The notes beneath the pieces were generated by a model that searched no databases, had not been told where the DNA came from, and saw only the letters and a program-made list of their open reading frames with translations. Source: Acetobacterium sp. (GTDB lineage Bacteria; Bacillota; Clostridia; Eubacteriales; Eubacteriaceae). Taken from it: 33,078 nucleotides of DNA. How positions within the stretch are numbered: the first letter of the stretch is position 1; every line of letters starts with the position of its first letter. The stretch covers positions 1 through 33,078 of the forward strand of contig JAQUWM010000025.1 of assembly GCA_028692885.1 (NCBI GenBank), given 5' to 3'. Both the position numbers and the translations under genes were made by a program. Positions 1 to 8,038 of the stretch are shown here, in pieces.

Positions 1-18
1 CGTAAGGGAGGTTATGTC

Positions 19-207
19 ATGGCTAAAGAATGTTTTGTATGTAAAAAAACCGTTGTTAGTGGCAACCAGGTTAGTCATTCAAATAAACACAATAAACGAG
101 TTTGGAAACCCAATTTACAAAGAGTTAAAGTTGTAATTGAAGGCACACCACAACGAATTAGTGTTTGTACACGTTGTTTGAGATCCGGTAAAGTCGAAAG
201 AGCCTAG
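19..207 (+). CDS. rpmB: 50S ribosomal protein L28
   Basis: L28 is a small structural protein of the large ribosomal subunit. The 62-residue product has the usual length and begins MAKECFVCKK. It carries two CxxC pairs (C5/C8 and C50/C53), so it is the zinc-binding form of L28. The ATG is preceded by a strong GGGAGG ribosome binding site at 6-11. The gene is monocistronic in what can be seen: a hairpin terminator follows about 30 bases after the stop. It faces thiN, as in other Firmicutes where rpmB lies at the end of the thiN-rsgA block. Identification is secure. Confidence 0.97.
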   Translation: MAKECFVCKKTVVSGNQVSHSNKHNKRVWKPNLQRVKVVIEGTPQRISVCTRCLRSGKVERA

Positions 208-234
208 TCTCTTTTATCTGCGGAACCATAGTTG

Positions 235-263
235 AAGAGTCTTTAATCAGACTCTTTTTTCTT
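235..263 (+). terminator. Rho-independent terminator of rpmB
   Basis: A perfect 8-bp stem (AAGAGTCT at 235-242, AGACTCTT at 249-256) with a 6-base loop is followed by a run of T. It sits about 30 bases after the rpmB stop codon, in the right orientation. Confidence 0.92.
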
Positions 264-318
264 GTGTCAAGATAAAGTGCCAGGCGAGTATGCTACTCGT
301 TTGGCAGTTAGCTGACAC
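264..318. repeat. Short nested palindrome with inverted-repeat ends
   Basis: The outer arms GTGTCA (264-269) and TGACAC (313-318) enclose a second hairpin: TGCCAGG-CGAGTA (278-290) against TACTCG-TTTGGCA (294-306), with G-T pairs in the middle. Read inwards, both ends share the order GTGTCA, then TAA, then TGCCA. That is what two insertion-sequence ends brought together would look like. It lies directly after the rpmB terminator. It could be a tiny non-autonomous element, an IS scar, or simply a structured spacer. Confidence 0.5.
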
Positions 319-376
319 CACTCAAAACCCAGACCCTCTGATGCATTTTACTTTCAGCGAACACTTCTTACTTCTT

Positions 377-1012
377 TTAATCTTCGGGAATAACGATCAG
401 TAGCAGCCCCTCTTTAAAAGCAATGCACTGTGTGTTATCATTCGTCACATTGCTAATACCATAAGGCTTGTCGATGGTCATTTGCCCTTCATTAATGGGG
501 TATTCAAATCCGGTAATCGTCAGCCCCTCAACTACTCCACCAATCGGCAATATCGAAACAATCGTACCAGTCGAAAAATAAAATGTTGTCGTTTTTCCGA
601 TCATTCTAATGCGGTTTTTTTCATTGACCATTTCGGCTTCAATGCCAACATCGATAAACCGTTTCAGTAAATAGATATTACCCAGACTATGATCCATCCG
701 GGAGCCCAGACCACCGAGAATGATCACTTTATCAGCACCCATTTTGATGGCATGGGTAATCGCCAGTTCAGTATCTGTTTCATCTTTTTTTGATGGATAA
801 GATTCAAATTTTATCGTTTTAAAAAACGCCCTGGTTTCAGCAGTAATTGAATCCATATCACCAATGATAATATCCGGTTTGAGATTAAGTTCTCTGGCGT
901 AGTTTGCTCCGCCATCGGCACAGATTAGATAGTCGGCCTTAATTTCTTTTAAATACCCTTCATAAAAAACTTTATTGTAATATTCACCATTTGTAAAAAT
1001 GATCACCTTCAT
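377..1012 (-). CDS. thiN: Thiamine pyrophosphokinase
   Basis: ThiN transfers pyrophosphate from ATP to thiamine to make thiamine diphosphate, the active cofactor, in the cytoplasm. The 211-residue product has the family motifs in order: ADGGAN near residue 32, GDMDS at 51-55, the acidic KDETDTE segment at 76-82 and a GGLGSRMDH motif at 100-108. The length is normal. The ATG overlaps the rsgA stop by four bases (ATGA), so the two are translationally coupled. It is the last gene of the rlmN-stp-pknB-rsgA-thiN run. The rpe gene that sits between rsgA and thiN in Bacillus is missing here. Confidence 0.95.
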   Translation of the reverse strand: MKVIIFTNGEYYNKVFYEGYLKEIKADYLICADGGANYARELNLKPDIIIGDMDSITAETRAFFKTIKFESYPSKKDETDTELAITHAIKMGADKVIILGGLGSRMDHSLGNIYLLKRFIDVGIEAEMVNEKNRIRMIGKTTTFYFSTGTIVSILPIGGVVEGLTITGFEYPINEGQMTIDKPYGISNVTNDNTQCIAFKEGLLLIVIPED

Positions 1013-1899
1013 CGATATTGATCCTTTTTTATTTCCTCCAGTAAACTTAAATAATGTTCATATCGAACAGCACTGATTTCGCCATCCGCAACTGATTTTT
1101 TAACGGCACAGCCGGGCTCTTCTTTATGAAGACAGCTTTTAAAGCGGCACTCTCCGCGAGAAAATTCCGGAAAATACTCCCGCAGTTCTTCCGGTTTGAT
1201 CATTTCCGAAATCTGATATGATGAAAAACCCGGGGTATCAAGTAAATAACCACCATTCTTGGTTTCCAGTAATTCGACATGTCGAGTTGTGTGTTTCCCT
1301 CTTTTTAATTTTTGACTTAGTGCCCCGGTCGCCATGGTTTGATCAGCACATAAGTAGTTAGCCATAGTCGATTTTCCAACCCCCGAGGGACCTGCCATAA
1401 AAGCGGTTTTACCCCCTATTTCTCTGATAATCTTATCCATGGTGTCCGTATCCTGCTTACTGAAAAAAAACAGCTTATAGGGGGTTTTTTCGTAGATCTC
1501 TTTAATCGCACTCTCCTCTTCAGTGCTTGTTAAATCGCGCTTAGTAAAACACACAATCGGTTCTACATTTTGGATCTCTGAGCTAATTAAAAGCATATCC
1601 AAAAGCAATAAATTTGGTTTCGGATTTATCATTGAAAAAACAATAAGACCAATATCAACATTGGCCACCGGCGGTCTTAAAAAAATATTTTTTCGGGGCA
1701 AAATTGACTCGATCATCCATTCTCCGGGATTATCGGACTGAATCATCACTTCATCACCAACTGTGGGGATAATTTTCTGGTGCCTTAATACACCTCTTGC
1801 CTTACACTCTAATACATCATTGTCTCGATCAGTTTTTACATAATAAAATCCGCCAATACCCTTAATAATTTTTCCCGGTACTTGTTCGTTTGATATCAA
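1009..1899 (-). CDS. rsgA: Small ribosomal subunit maturation GTPase RsgA
   Basis: RsgA is a circularly permuted GTPase that checks late assembly of the 30S subunit. The 296-residue product has an N-terminal OB-fold region and the permuted GTPase motifs: TKRD (G4) at 119-122, the P-loop GPSGVGKST at 170-178 and DTPG (G3) at 221-224. A C-terminal zinc site uses C251, C256, H258 and C264. The start is a TTG codon, chosen because a perfect AGGAGG lies about eight bases upstream. It is separated from pknB by 187 bases containing a long inverted repeat, and overlaps thiN by four bases. Confidence 0.96.
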   Translation of the reverse strand: MISNEQVPGKIIKGIGGFYYVKTDRDNDVLECKARGVLRHQKIIPTVGDEVMIQSDNPGEWMIESILPRKNIFLRPPVANVDIGLIVFSMINPKPNLLLLDMLLISSEIQNVEPIVCFTKRDLTSTEEESAIKEIYEKTPYKLFFFSKQDTDTMDKIIREIGGKTAFMAGPSGVGKSTMANYLCADQTMATGALSQKLKRGKHTTRHVELLETKNGGYLLDTPGFSSYQISEMIKPEELREYFPEFSRGECRFKSCLHKEEPGCAVKKSVADGEISAVRYEHYLSLLEEIKKDQYR

Positions 1900-1963
1900 T
1901 ATTAATCCTCCTCTTTCAAATTATAAATTCTTTCTGATATCTCAACACTTTTTCTAAATTAAA

Positions 1964-2055
1964 TACGGGCTTCTATAATCAATTGAAACATCGTTCCAGT
2001 CGAACCTTTCAAGGAAATGTACGAATTGAATGCTCAATTGTTATATAAACCCGTA
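1964..2055. repeat. Long imperfect inverted repeat between pknB and rsgA
   Basis: Three stacked arms pair across about 90 bases: TACGGG (1964-1969) with CCCGTA (2050-2055), TATAA (1974-1978) with TTATA (2041-2045), and CAATTG (1980-1985) with CAATTG (2035-2040), the last two separated by one bulged base. Shorter hairpins such as GTTC/GAAC and CCTT/AAGG occur inside. No T-run follows on the minus strand, so it is not a standard terminator. It may be a processing or stability element in the pknB-rsgA message, or a MITE-like insertion. Confidence 0.55.
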
Positions 2056-2086
2056 AATATCATTTAAAATTTTTAATCAACCATTA

Positions 2087-4012
2087 TCAAAAATCAATGT
2101 AACCAGTTCCAACACTTGATCCATCGATAAATACCTCATAGGTTTCGCGGCCAACGCCTTCGACATTAACTGAAAACACATCGTCAGACATATTGGTGCC
2201 CTCATAAATCAACGTCTCTGTTTTATCTGCCGCAATTAAGACAACCTTCACCTTAACTGATTTTGATGGATTTTTTTCAATATACTCACTTAAATCGATC
2301 GTTAATTTCTGCGTTGACTTCTTACCGCCGCTAACCACAATCGACACATCTGAATCTTTAGCAACCTGATTGCCATCGGTGGGAGACTGTTTCATGACCA
2401 TTCCTTTGGAATAGTCAGTACTGGTCTCATAGGTGATTGCGCCGACAGTCAACCCTGCATTTGTGATAGTGTTTTTGGCATCAGCCTCAGTTTGACCAAT
2501 GATACTTGGCACCGTGACGAGATCTTCACCCTTACTGACATAAATAGTTACCTTTGTCCCTTCATTGGCCGTCGCATTCCCATTGGGATTCATTTGAAAG
2601 ACAATATCAGCACTATAGCTGTCGTTGTATTCTCTTTTAATTTCACCAACCACGAAATTAGCAGCTTCAATGACTTTAACTGCTTCTGTTTCACTTAACC
2701 CGATAACTGACGGAATTGTCCCAGTCTTCACACCTTTGCTGACGGTTACCTTGACCGTTTTTCCACTTTCCAATTCTTTCCCACTTTCCGGGTTTTGAGT
2801 CATAATCAGCCCCGCTTCAACGTCTGCGCTATATACTTCTTTTTCAACTTCCAGAACCAGATCTAATTTTTCGAGCGTTGTTTTCGCTTCTGCAGTAGTT
2901 TTACCTTTAATATCCGGTACTTGCACCGTCTTTCCGGAAAAGAAAGCGTAGGCCATAATACCCATAGCTGCGATGGCCAAAAATGCAAAGACCGAAGTAA
3001 GAATGATCTTACGTTTCTTTTTTCTGGCGGCCGTTTCTTTTGGTGTTTCATAATAATACTCGTCATCATCATCATCCTCTTCTTCATCGGGGTGAACAGC
3101 TGCGTGACTGCCAGTATTTTCAACGTGAAAGAGACCTTCCCGAATAATGTGGGTATCATTCCCCAAATGATTGCCATCCCCGGCAGCAAAACTCAGATTT
3201 TCCAATACCGCTTCAAGATCTTCCATTAGTTCGTCAGTATTCTGATACCGCTCGTCCGGTTTTTTCTGCGTCAGTTTAATAACGATCTGATTGACCCGTT
3301 CGGGTATTTTAGGTTCCAATAATTTAGGTGGGACAATCTCTTCTTGGATATGTTTGATGGCGATGGTAACGGTGTTTTCTTCATCAAAGGGGAGCTTTCC
3401 GGTTAATAGCTCATAATATAAAATTCCTAGGGAGTAGAGGTCTGAACGCTCATCAACAAATCCGCCCTTAGCCTGTTCCGGAGAAATATAATGAACCGAA
3501 CCCATGGTTTGATTCGTCATGGTGACAGTTGAACTGGTAATCGCCCGGGCGATTCCAAAATCTGCCACCTTGGGAACCAGATCCCGGGTTAACAGAATAT
3601 TATGGGGTTTAATGTCCCGATGGATTATTTTATTTTCATGGGCACAGCGCAATGCATTGGAGATATCCATCACAAACCGGGTCGCTTCAGTATAATCAAG
3701 ACGTCCTTTTCGCATTAAATATTGTTTCAGAGTAATCCCATCAACAAATTCCATGATGATATAGTAAATATTGTCCTGAACGCCAACATCATAGACGCCG
3801 ACAATATTAGGATGTGATAAACAGGCAACGGCCTGCGATTCCCGATCAAATTTTTTAATAAACTGCTCATTTTCGGTATACTCTTCGCGTAGTACTTTGA
3901 CTGCAACATAACGATTCAGCTTTAAATCACGAGCTTTATAAACATAGGCCATTCCGCCTCGTCCAATCAACTCAACAATTTCATAACGTTTTCCTAATGT
4001 TCTACTGAGCAT
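2087..4012 (-). CDS. prkC: Membrane Ser/Thr protein kinase with PASTA domains (PrkC/PknB/Stk type)
   Basis: This is a eukaryotic-type Ser/Thr kinase that senses peptidoglycan or lipid II fragments outside and phosphorylates cytoplasmic targets. The catalytic domain fills about residues 10-275, with lysine K39, HRD at 131-133 and DFG at 151-153. A very acidic juxtamembrane stretch follows. One membrane helix lies near 336-359. Three PASTA repeats (roughly 362-428, 429-497, 498-564) precede an extra C-terminal beta-rich domain. The start chosen (MLSRTLGKRYEIV) has an AGAGGTG ribosome site and overlaps stp by 11 bases. A longer upstream start at 4045 would add 11 residues of unrelated sequence. 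It is paired with its phosphatase, as in most Firmicutes. Confidence 0.95.
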   Translation of the reverse strand: MLSRTLGKRYEIVELIGRGGMAYVYKARDLKLNRYVAVKVLREEYTENEQFIKKFDRESQAVACLSHPNIVGVYDVGVQDNIYYIIMEFVDGITLKQYLMRKGRLDYTEATRFVMDISNALRCAHENKIIHRDIKPHNILLTRDLVPKVADFGIARAITSSTVTMTNQTMGSVHYISPEQAKGGFVDERSDLYSLGILYYELLTGKLPFDEENTVTIAIKHIQEEIVPPKLLEPKIPERVNQIVIKLTQKKPDERYQNTDELMEDLEAVLENLSFAAGDGNHLGNDTHIIREGLFHVENTGSHAAVHPDEEEDDDDDEYYYETPKETAARKKKRKIILTSVFAFLAIAAMGIMAYAFFSGKTVQVPDIKGKTTAEAKTTLEKLDLVLEVEKEVYSADVEAGLIMTQNPESGKELESGKTVKVTVSKGVKTGTIPSVIGLSETEAVKVIEAANFVVGEIKREYNDSYSADIVFQMNPNGNATANEGTKVTIYVSKGEDLVTVPSIIGQTEADAKNTITNAGLTVGAITYETSTDYSKGMVMKQSPTDGNQVAKDSDVSIVVSGGKKSTQKLTIDLSEYIEKNPSKSVKVKVVLIAADKTETLIYEGTNMSDDVFSVNVEGVGRETYEVFIDGSSVGTGYIDF

Positions 4013-4748
4013 TTGGCACCTCTTCCAGAGGCTTGAATAGGACAACAGTGATATTATCCTTGCCTCCGTTTATGTTTGCCAGATCGATGAGTTTTTTCGC
4101 TGCATCTTCCAGACTGTTTTCTAAGATAATAGTCTTCATATCTTGATCGCAAACCATATTAAAAAGGCCATCTGAACAGATAAGATAGATTGCTTCGGGA
4201 TTGATCTCATAGCGATAAAAGTCAACATTCACTGAATTATCGGTTCCCAGCGCGCGGGTGATCACATTTTTTTGGGGATGTATTTCTGCTTCTTCCTGGG
4301 TTATCTTTCCTTCATCCACCAGGATCTGAACAAGCGAGTGATCTTTCGTCAAGCGGATGATTTCGTCCGCAGTAATGCTGTAGGTGCGACTGTCGCCAAC
4401 ATGGCAAATACATAAATAATTCCCGTCAACGATACACATAGTCAGGGTGGTTGCCATGCCTAAACGTGCGGGTTCATCATCGCCAATTTTTTTGAGTTCT
4501 AAATTAATTGATTTTACAAAAGACATCATCTCTTCTGAATCAAAATAGTTCTGAATCCCTGATAAATTATTTTTGATAAAATCCACCGCTGTTTTACTTG
4601 CTATTTCGCCGCTGCGATGTCCTCCCAGGCCGTCTGCTACTGCAAAAACATAAGAAATACGATCAACGTTTTTTATGGTTGCTGCCAAGTAGGCATCTTG
4701 ATTCACCTTTCTCAGTGATCCAACGTTGGATCCATAGGCACATTTCAT
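4002..4748 (-). CDS. stp: PP2C-family protein phosphatase, partner of the PASTA kinase
   Basis: This metal-dependent phosphatase (Stp/PrpC) removes phosphate from Ser/Thr residues and antagonises the kinase encoded just downstream. The 248-residue product has the PPM motifs: VADGLGGH near residue 37, HVGDSRTY in the middle, CSDGLFNM, and DNITVV near the end. The aspartates that hold the manganese pair are present. It has no membrane segment, so it is cytoplasmic. The ATG overlaps the rlmN stop by four bases (ATGA), and its own end overlaps the pknB start, pointing to tight translational coupling. Bacillus calls this gene prpC. Confidence 0.95.
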   Translation of the reverse strand: MKCAYGSNVGSLRKVNQDAYLAATIKNVDRISYVFAVADGLGGHRSGEIASKTAVDFIKNNLSGIQNYFDSEEMMSFVKSINLELKKIGDDEPARLGMATTLTMCIVDGNYLCICHVGDSRTYSITADEIIRLTKDHSLVQILVDEGKITQEEAEIHPQKNVITRALGTDNSVNVDFYRYEINPEAIYLICSDGLFNMVCDQDMKTIILENSLEDAAKKLIDLANINGGKDNITVVLFKPLEEVPNAQ

Positions 4749-5776
4749 AAACTCACCTTATCCTCATATCTTTTTTTTCGAAGCTGACCACATGCTGCGT
4801 CAATTTCTCGTCCCATTTTGCGTCTCATCGTAACATTTATTCCGTGTTTTTCTAGTTCTCCAAAAAAACAACTCAATCGAGGGCTCTCTTTATAAGCGGT
4901 TTCCTGAACCTCATTCAGCCCAATTAGATTTAAATGGTTTTGACTTCCTTTTAAAAGTTTGATTAATCCGGCGATATCTTCATCACGATCATTGTAACCG
5001 TCAATTAAGGCATATTCATAAGTAATCCGTCTACCCGTCTTTTTGAAATAAGCTTGACAGGCATCCATCAACGGTTCCAAATCATAACGGTTTGCGATCG
5101 GCATTAACAGTTTTCTTCGTTCTGAAAAGACTGAATGAAGCGATATAGCAAGGTTAATCTGGAGATTTTCTTCAGCTAAAGCTTCAATTCCCGGAATGAT
5201 TCCACAGGTGGAAAGACTGATTTTTCGCTGTCCGATTCCAAAGCCCGTATTGGCGATACGAATAAATTTGATTACTTCATCATAATTCTCAAGTGGTTCA
5301 CCGATTCCCATAATCACGACATTCGAAATTCGCAGATTTTCTTCTTTTTCCGCTAAAACTATTTGAGCTAATATTTCTCCAGCGCTTAAATCTCTGATTT
5401 TTCCACCTCTTGTGGAAGCACAGAATTTACACCCCATATTACATCCAACCTGTGTTGACACACACAATGAAGCGCCATGTTCGTAGTGCATTAACACAGC
5501 TTCAATGTACTGACCATCTTTTTGCTCAATTAAATATTTTTTTGTACCATCATGATGATCTTCTTGTTTGGTTTCAATTCTACCATGAAATAATTCATAC
5601 TTGTCAGATAATTTCGCTCTTAAACCACTGGAAAAATTAGTCATCTCATCGAATTTTTCACATCTTTTCTCATACAGCCATTGATATAACTGTTTCCCAC
5701 GATACCTGGCCTCGCCAAGATTTACCATGAGTACTTCACATTCATTGATGTCTTTGCCAAAAATATTTTCCTTCAT
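4745..5776 (-). CDS. rlmN: 23S rRNA/tRNA adenine-C2 methyltransferase RlmN
   Basis: RlmN is a radical-SAM enzyme that methylates C2 of A2503 in 23S rRNA and of A37 in some tRNAs. The iron-sulfur motif CNMGCKFC gives C112, C116 and C119. C329, in the ending REIDAACGQL, is the conserved cysteine that carries the transient methyl group. Length (343) is typical. It is the first gene of the five-gene run down to thiN, with a sigma-A-like promoter at 5840-5868 about 65-90 bases upstream. Confidence 0.97.
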   Translation of the reverse strand: MKENIFGKDINECEVLMVNLGEARYRGKQLYQWLYEKRCEKFDEMTNFSSGLRAKLSDKYELFHGRIETKQEDHHDGTKKYLIEQKDGQYIEAVLMHYEHGASLCVSTQVGCNMGCKFCASTRGGKIRDLSAGEILAQIVLAEKEENLRISNVVIMGIGEPLENYDEVIKFIRIANTGFGIGQRKISLSTCGIIPGIEALAEENLQINLAISLHSVFSERRKLLMPIANRYDLEPLMDACQAYFKKTGRRITYEYALIDGYNDRDEDIAGLIKLLKGSQNHLNLIGLNEVQETAYKESPRLSCFFGELEKHGINVTMRRKMGREIDAACGQLRKKRYEDKVSL

Positions 5777-5839
5777 GTTTTACTCCTATACTATCAGAGA
5801 AGCATTACACTCAACGGGATGCTTTACATAGATTGTTCT

Positions 5840-5868
5840 ATTATATCAAAATAATTGATCGAATTCAA
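5840..5868 (-). promoter_or_regulatory. Sigma-A-type promoter for rlmN-stp-prkC-rsgA-thiN
   Basis: On the minus strand TTGAAT (5868-5863) and a perfect TATAAT (5845-5840) are separated by 17 bases. They lie upstream of rlmN and downstream of rsmB, so they split the long housekeeping gene run into two transcription units. Confidence 0.75.
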
Positions 5869-5915
5869 TTTTTTCAAAATTCTTTTTTCTCTGTTTAAAG
5901 TAGTACCTTTTCTTT

Positions 5916-5956
5916 GGTCAGTATTCATAAAGCCCTTCAATTGCTGACCCGGCTTT
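5916..5956. repeat. Two interlocked inverted repeats after rsmB
   Basis: GGTCAG (5916-5921) can pair with CTGACC (5944-5949), and AAAGCC (5929-5934) with GGCTTT (5951-5956). The arms interleave, so the two hairpins exclude each other unless they form a pseudoknot. They lie directly downstream of the rsmB stop on the minus strand, without a T-run in that direction. Confidence 0.4.
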
Positions 5957-5957
5957 A

Positions 5958-7280
5958 CTATTTTTTTAATAAGCACATAAAAAAACTGTCACAGCCATCG
6001 ATTAAAGGGCTGGTATAGGTGTAGTCATTGCCGTTGTCATCGGAAATGATCTGTAGCTGGGGAAATTTAACCAGTAGTTTATTAATCTGGTTTTCATTTT
6101 CATCTTTATTGATCGTGCAGGTTGAATAAAGCAGTTCACCTCCGGATTTTAAGTACCGGACGGCATTTTCAAGCAGGGTCGCCTGAATTTTCACCAGTTC
6201 TTTACGGCCTTCTTTGGTACTGTGATATTTTATTTCTGGTTTTCGTCTGATCACCCCAAGACCTGTACAGGGGGCATCCAATAGAATTTTGTCGAAAGAG
6301 GCTTCATCGGCCAGTGAAAAATCGCAGCCATCCTGATCTTCCAGACTGATATTCGTACAACCCAGCCGCTGCATGCTTTGTTCAACAAGTTTCAGCCGGC
6401 TGGCATAAACATCGCGAGCAATAATCTGACCATCATTATCCATCATCTGACTAAGATAGGTTGTTTTCCCGCCAGGTGCCGCACACATGTCCAAAACCCG
6501 GTTCCCCGGTTTGGGATTCAACCGTTCAACAGTCAGCATTGCGGCCTGATCCTGGATCAGAAAATGGCCATCACGATACAAATGGGAATTTTCAATATTG
6601 TTTTCAAAAATCCCCAAATTTGTCAGATGAACGGCATTAGGCGACACGTTTCCGGGTTGTGCCTCGACCCCGGCATCCTGCAAATCTTGAATCAATTGAT
6701 CTTTTGACGTTTTTAGGGTATTACAACGCACTGTAAATGGTGGTTTTTCATTCAGCAGCGGAATAATCGCTTCGGCCTTTTCCACCCCATAGACTTCGTA
6801 ATATTTATGGACAATCCAGAGCGGCACCGAATAGCGGATTGATAAAGCTTCCTTTTCATTATCCCAGTTTTCAAACTTGAATTCTTTACCATCTTTTTCG
6901 ATTTTTCGCATAATGTTACGCAACACACCATTGATAAAACCTTTAGCCTGAGGCTGAATTTCGGCAGCCAAATTGACCGATTCATTAACAATGGCATAGT
7001 TGGGAATTTTATCCAAAAAATAGAGTTGATAAATAGCTATCCTTAATATTTCACTGACCTCTTTATGTAATTTATTGACCGGTCGGCTACTTTGCTGTTT
7101 AATCAAATAATCCAGATAGATCTGATTTTGAAGACAGCCATAAACAATATTTAAATAAAGCCGACGGTCATCATCTTTTATGGAAAAATGCTGCAAGGTT
7201 CTCTTGATTTCCAAATTAGAGTAGGCGCCATCATAGTCAATTTTCAGCAGGGTTTCCAGTGCAAGTTTTCGAATATTCAT
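5958..7280 (-). CDS. rsmB: 16S rRNA (cytosine-967 C5) methyltransferase RsmB
   Basis: This enzyme makes m5C967 in 16S rRNA using S-adenosylmethionine. The product of about 440 residues has an N-terminal NusB-like RNA-binding domain (about 1-140) and a C-terminal Rossmann methyltransferase. The SAM motif DMCAAPGGKT, the DAPCTGLG motif and the catalytic STCT motif are all visible; the family uses two cysteines, one in each of the last two. The ATG chosen overlaps the previous stop by one base (TGATG); a TTG one codon upstream is the alternative. It ends the yicC-to-rsmB run. Confidence 0.95.
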   Translation of the reverse strand: MNIRKLALETLLKIDYDGAYSNLEIKRTLQHFSIKDDDRRLYLNIVYGCLQNQIYLDYLIKQQSSRPVNKLHKEVSEILRIAIYQLYFLDKIPNYAIVNESVNLAAEIQPQAKGFINGVLRNIMRKIEKDGKEFKFENWDNEKEALSIRYSVPLWIVHKYYEVYGVEKAEAIIPLLNEKPPFTVRCNTLKTSKDQLIQDLQDAGVEAQPGNVSPNAVHLTNLGIFENNIENSHLYRDGHFLIQDQAAMLTVERLNPKPGNRVLDMCAAPGGKTTYLSQMMDNDGQIIARDVYASRLKLVEQSMQRLGCTNISLEDQDGCDFSLADEASFDKILLDAPCTGLGVIRRKPEIKYHSTKEGRKELVKIQATLLENAVRYLKSGGELLYSTCTINKDENENQINKLLVKFPQLQIISDDNGNDYTYTSPLIDGCDSFFMCLLKK

Positions 7281-7981
7281 CAATCTCTTGACCCTCTTAA
7301 TATAATTAGTCTAATCAACGTTAACAAGGACATCAGCGCTGCCGCAACATAGGTGAGGGCGGCTGCCCTTAAAACCTTTTTCACCCCAACTTCTTCGCCT
7401 GGCTGCAGCAGGTTGTTGTCAACCAGGGCAGTAATGGCCCGCTTGCTGGCATTAAATTCTACCGGTAAAGTAATCACTGTGAAAAACAAACTAAATGAAA
7501 ACAGAATAATCCCCAGATTCATAAACATCGTCCCCCAGCCCGAAGTTTGTCCGAAGAAAAGTCCTATAAAAAATATCGGCCAGGCTAAATTTGAGGCAAA
7601 ACCGGTAACAGGCACAATAAAACCTCTAAACCGCAGTGGCCAGTAGCCTTCCTTGTCCTGAATGGCATGACCGGTTTCATGGGCGGCAATGCCAACTGCT
7701 GCCACGCTGGCTTGTTGTCCAACACCAGAAGATAAACGCATGATTTTATTCCGAGGATCATAGTGATCAGTCAAATTTCCAGCTACATTTTCGATGTCAA
7801 TGGCATTCAATCCATTGGCATTTAATAATCGACGCGCCGTATCCGCCCCGGTCAACCCATTTTTAGTCGGTACCTTACTATATGCTTTGTAGGCGCTGCT
7901 CACCTGATGCTGCGCATAGGCGGCAAAAATGATTCCCGGAACAAGTATCAACATCGTCCAATAATATTCTAAAAAAAACAT
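7280..7981 (-). CDS. YugP-type membrane zinc metallopeptidase
   Basis: This belongs to the neutral zinc metallopeptidase family typified by Bacillus YugP. Its natural substrate is unknown. The 233-residue product has an N-terminal membrane helix, the zinc site HETGH at 101-105 and a likely third ligand E175 in the segment LPVEFNASKRA. Further hydrophobic helices lie around 130-172 and 205-228. A good AAGGGGG ribosome site precedes the ATG. It sits between fmt and rsmB, which are usually adjacent in Firmicutes, so it is an insertion into the conserved order. The family is confident; the role in this operon is not known. Confidence 0.88.
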   Translation of the reverse strand: MFFLEYYWTMLILVPGIIFAAYAQHQVSSAYKAYSKVPTKNGLTGADTARRLLNANGLNAIDIENVAGNLTDHYDPRNKIMRLSSGVGQQASVAAVGIAAHETGHAIQDKEGYWPLRFRGFIVPVTGFASNLAWPIFFIGLFFGQTSGWGTMFMNLGIILFSFSLFFTVITLPVEFNASKRAITALVDNNLLQPGEEVGVKKVLRAAALTYVAAALMSLLTLIRLIILRGSRD

Positions 7982-8038
7982 TGCATTTCCCCCTTAACTT
8001 TCTAAATCTTAGCATAATTACCTAAAGAACTGCTTAGA

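Noticed and set aside
2863-3189. Minus-strand frame of 108 codons within prkC
   Set aside because: Out-of-frame shadow of the kinase linker and PASTA region; composition is that of a frameshifted translation.
4013-4045. Longer prkC start at 4045
   Set aside because: Adds 11 unrelated residues and a long overlap with stp; ATG at 4012 has a clear AGAGGTG site and matches the usual kinase N-terminus.
5940-5967. Terminator for rsmB
   Set aside because: The AAAGCC/GGCTTT hairpin has its T-run on the plus strand side, where there is no gene to terminate; on the minus strand no T-run follows.
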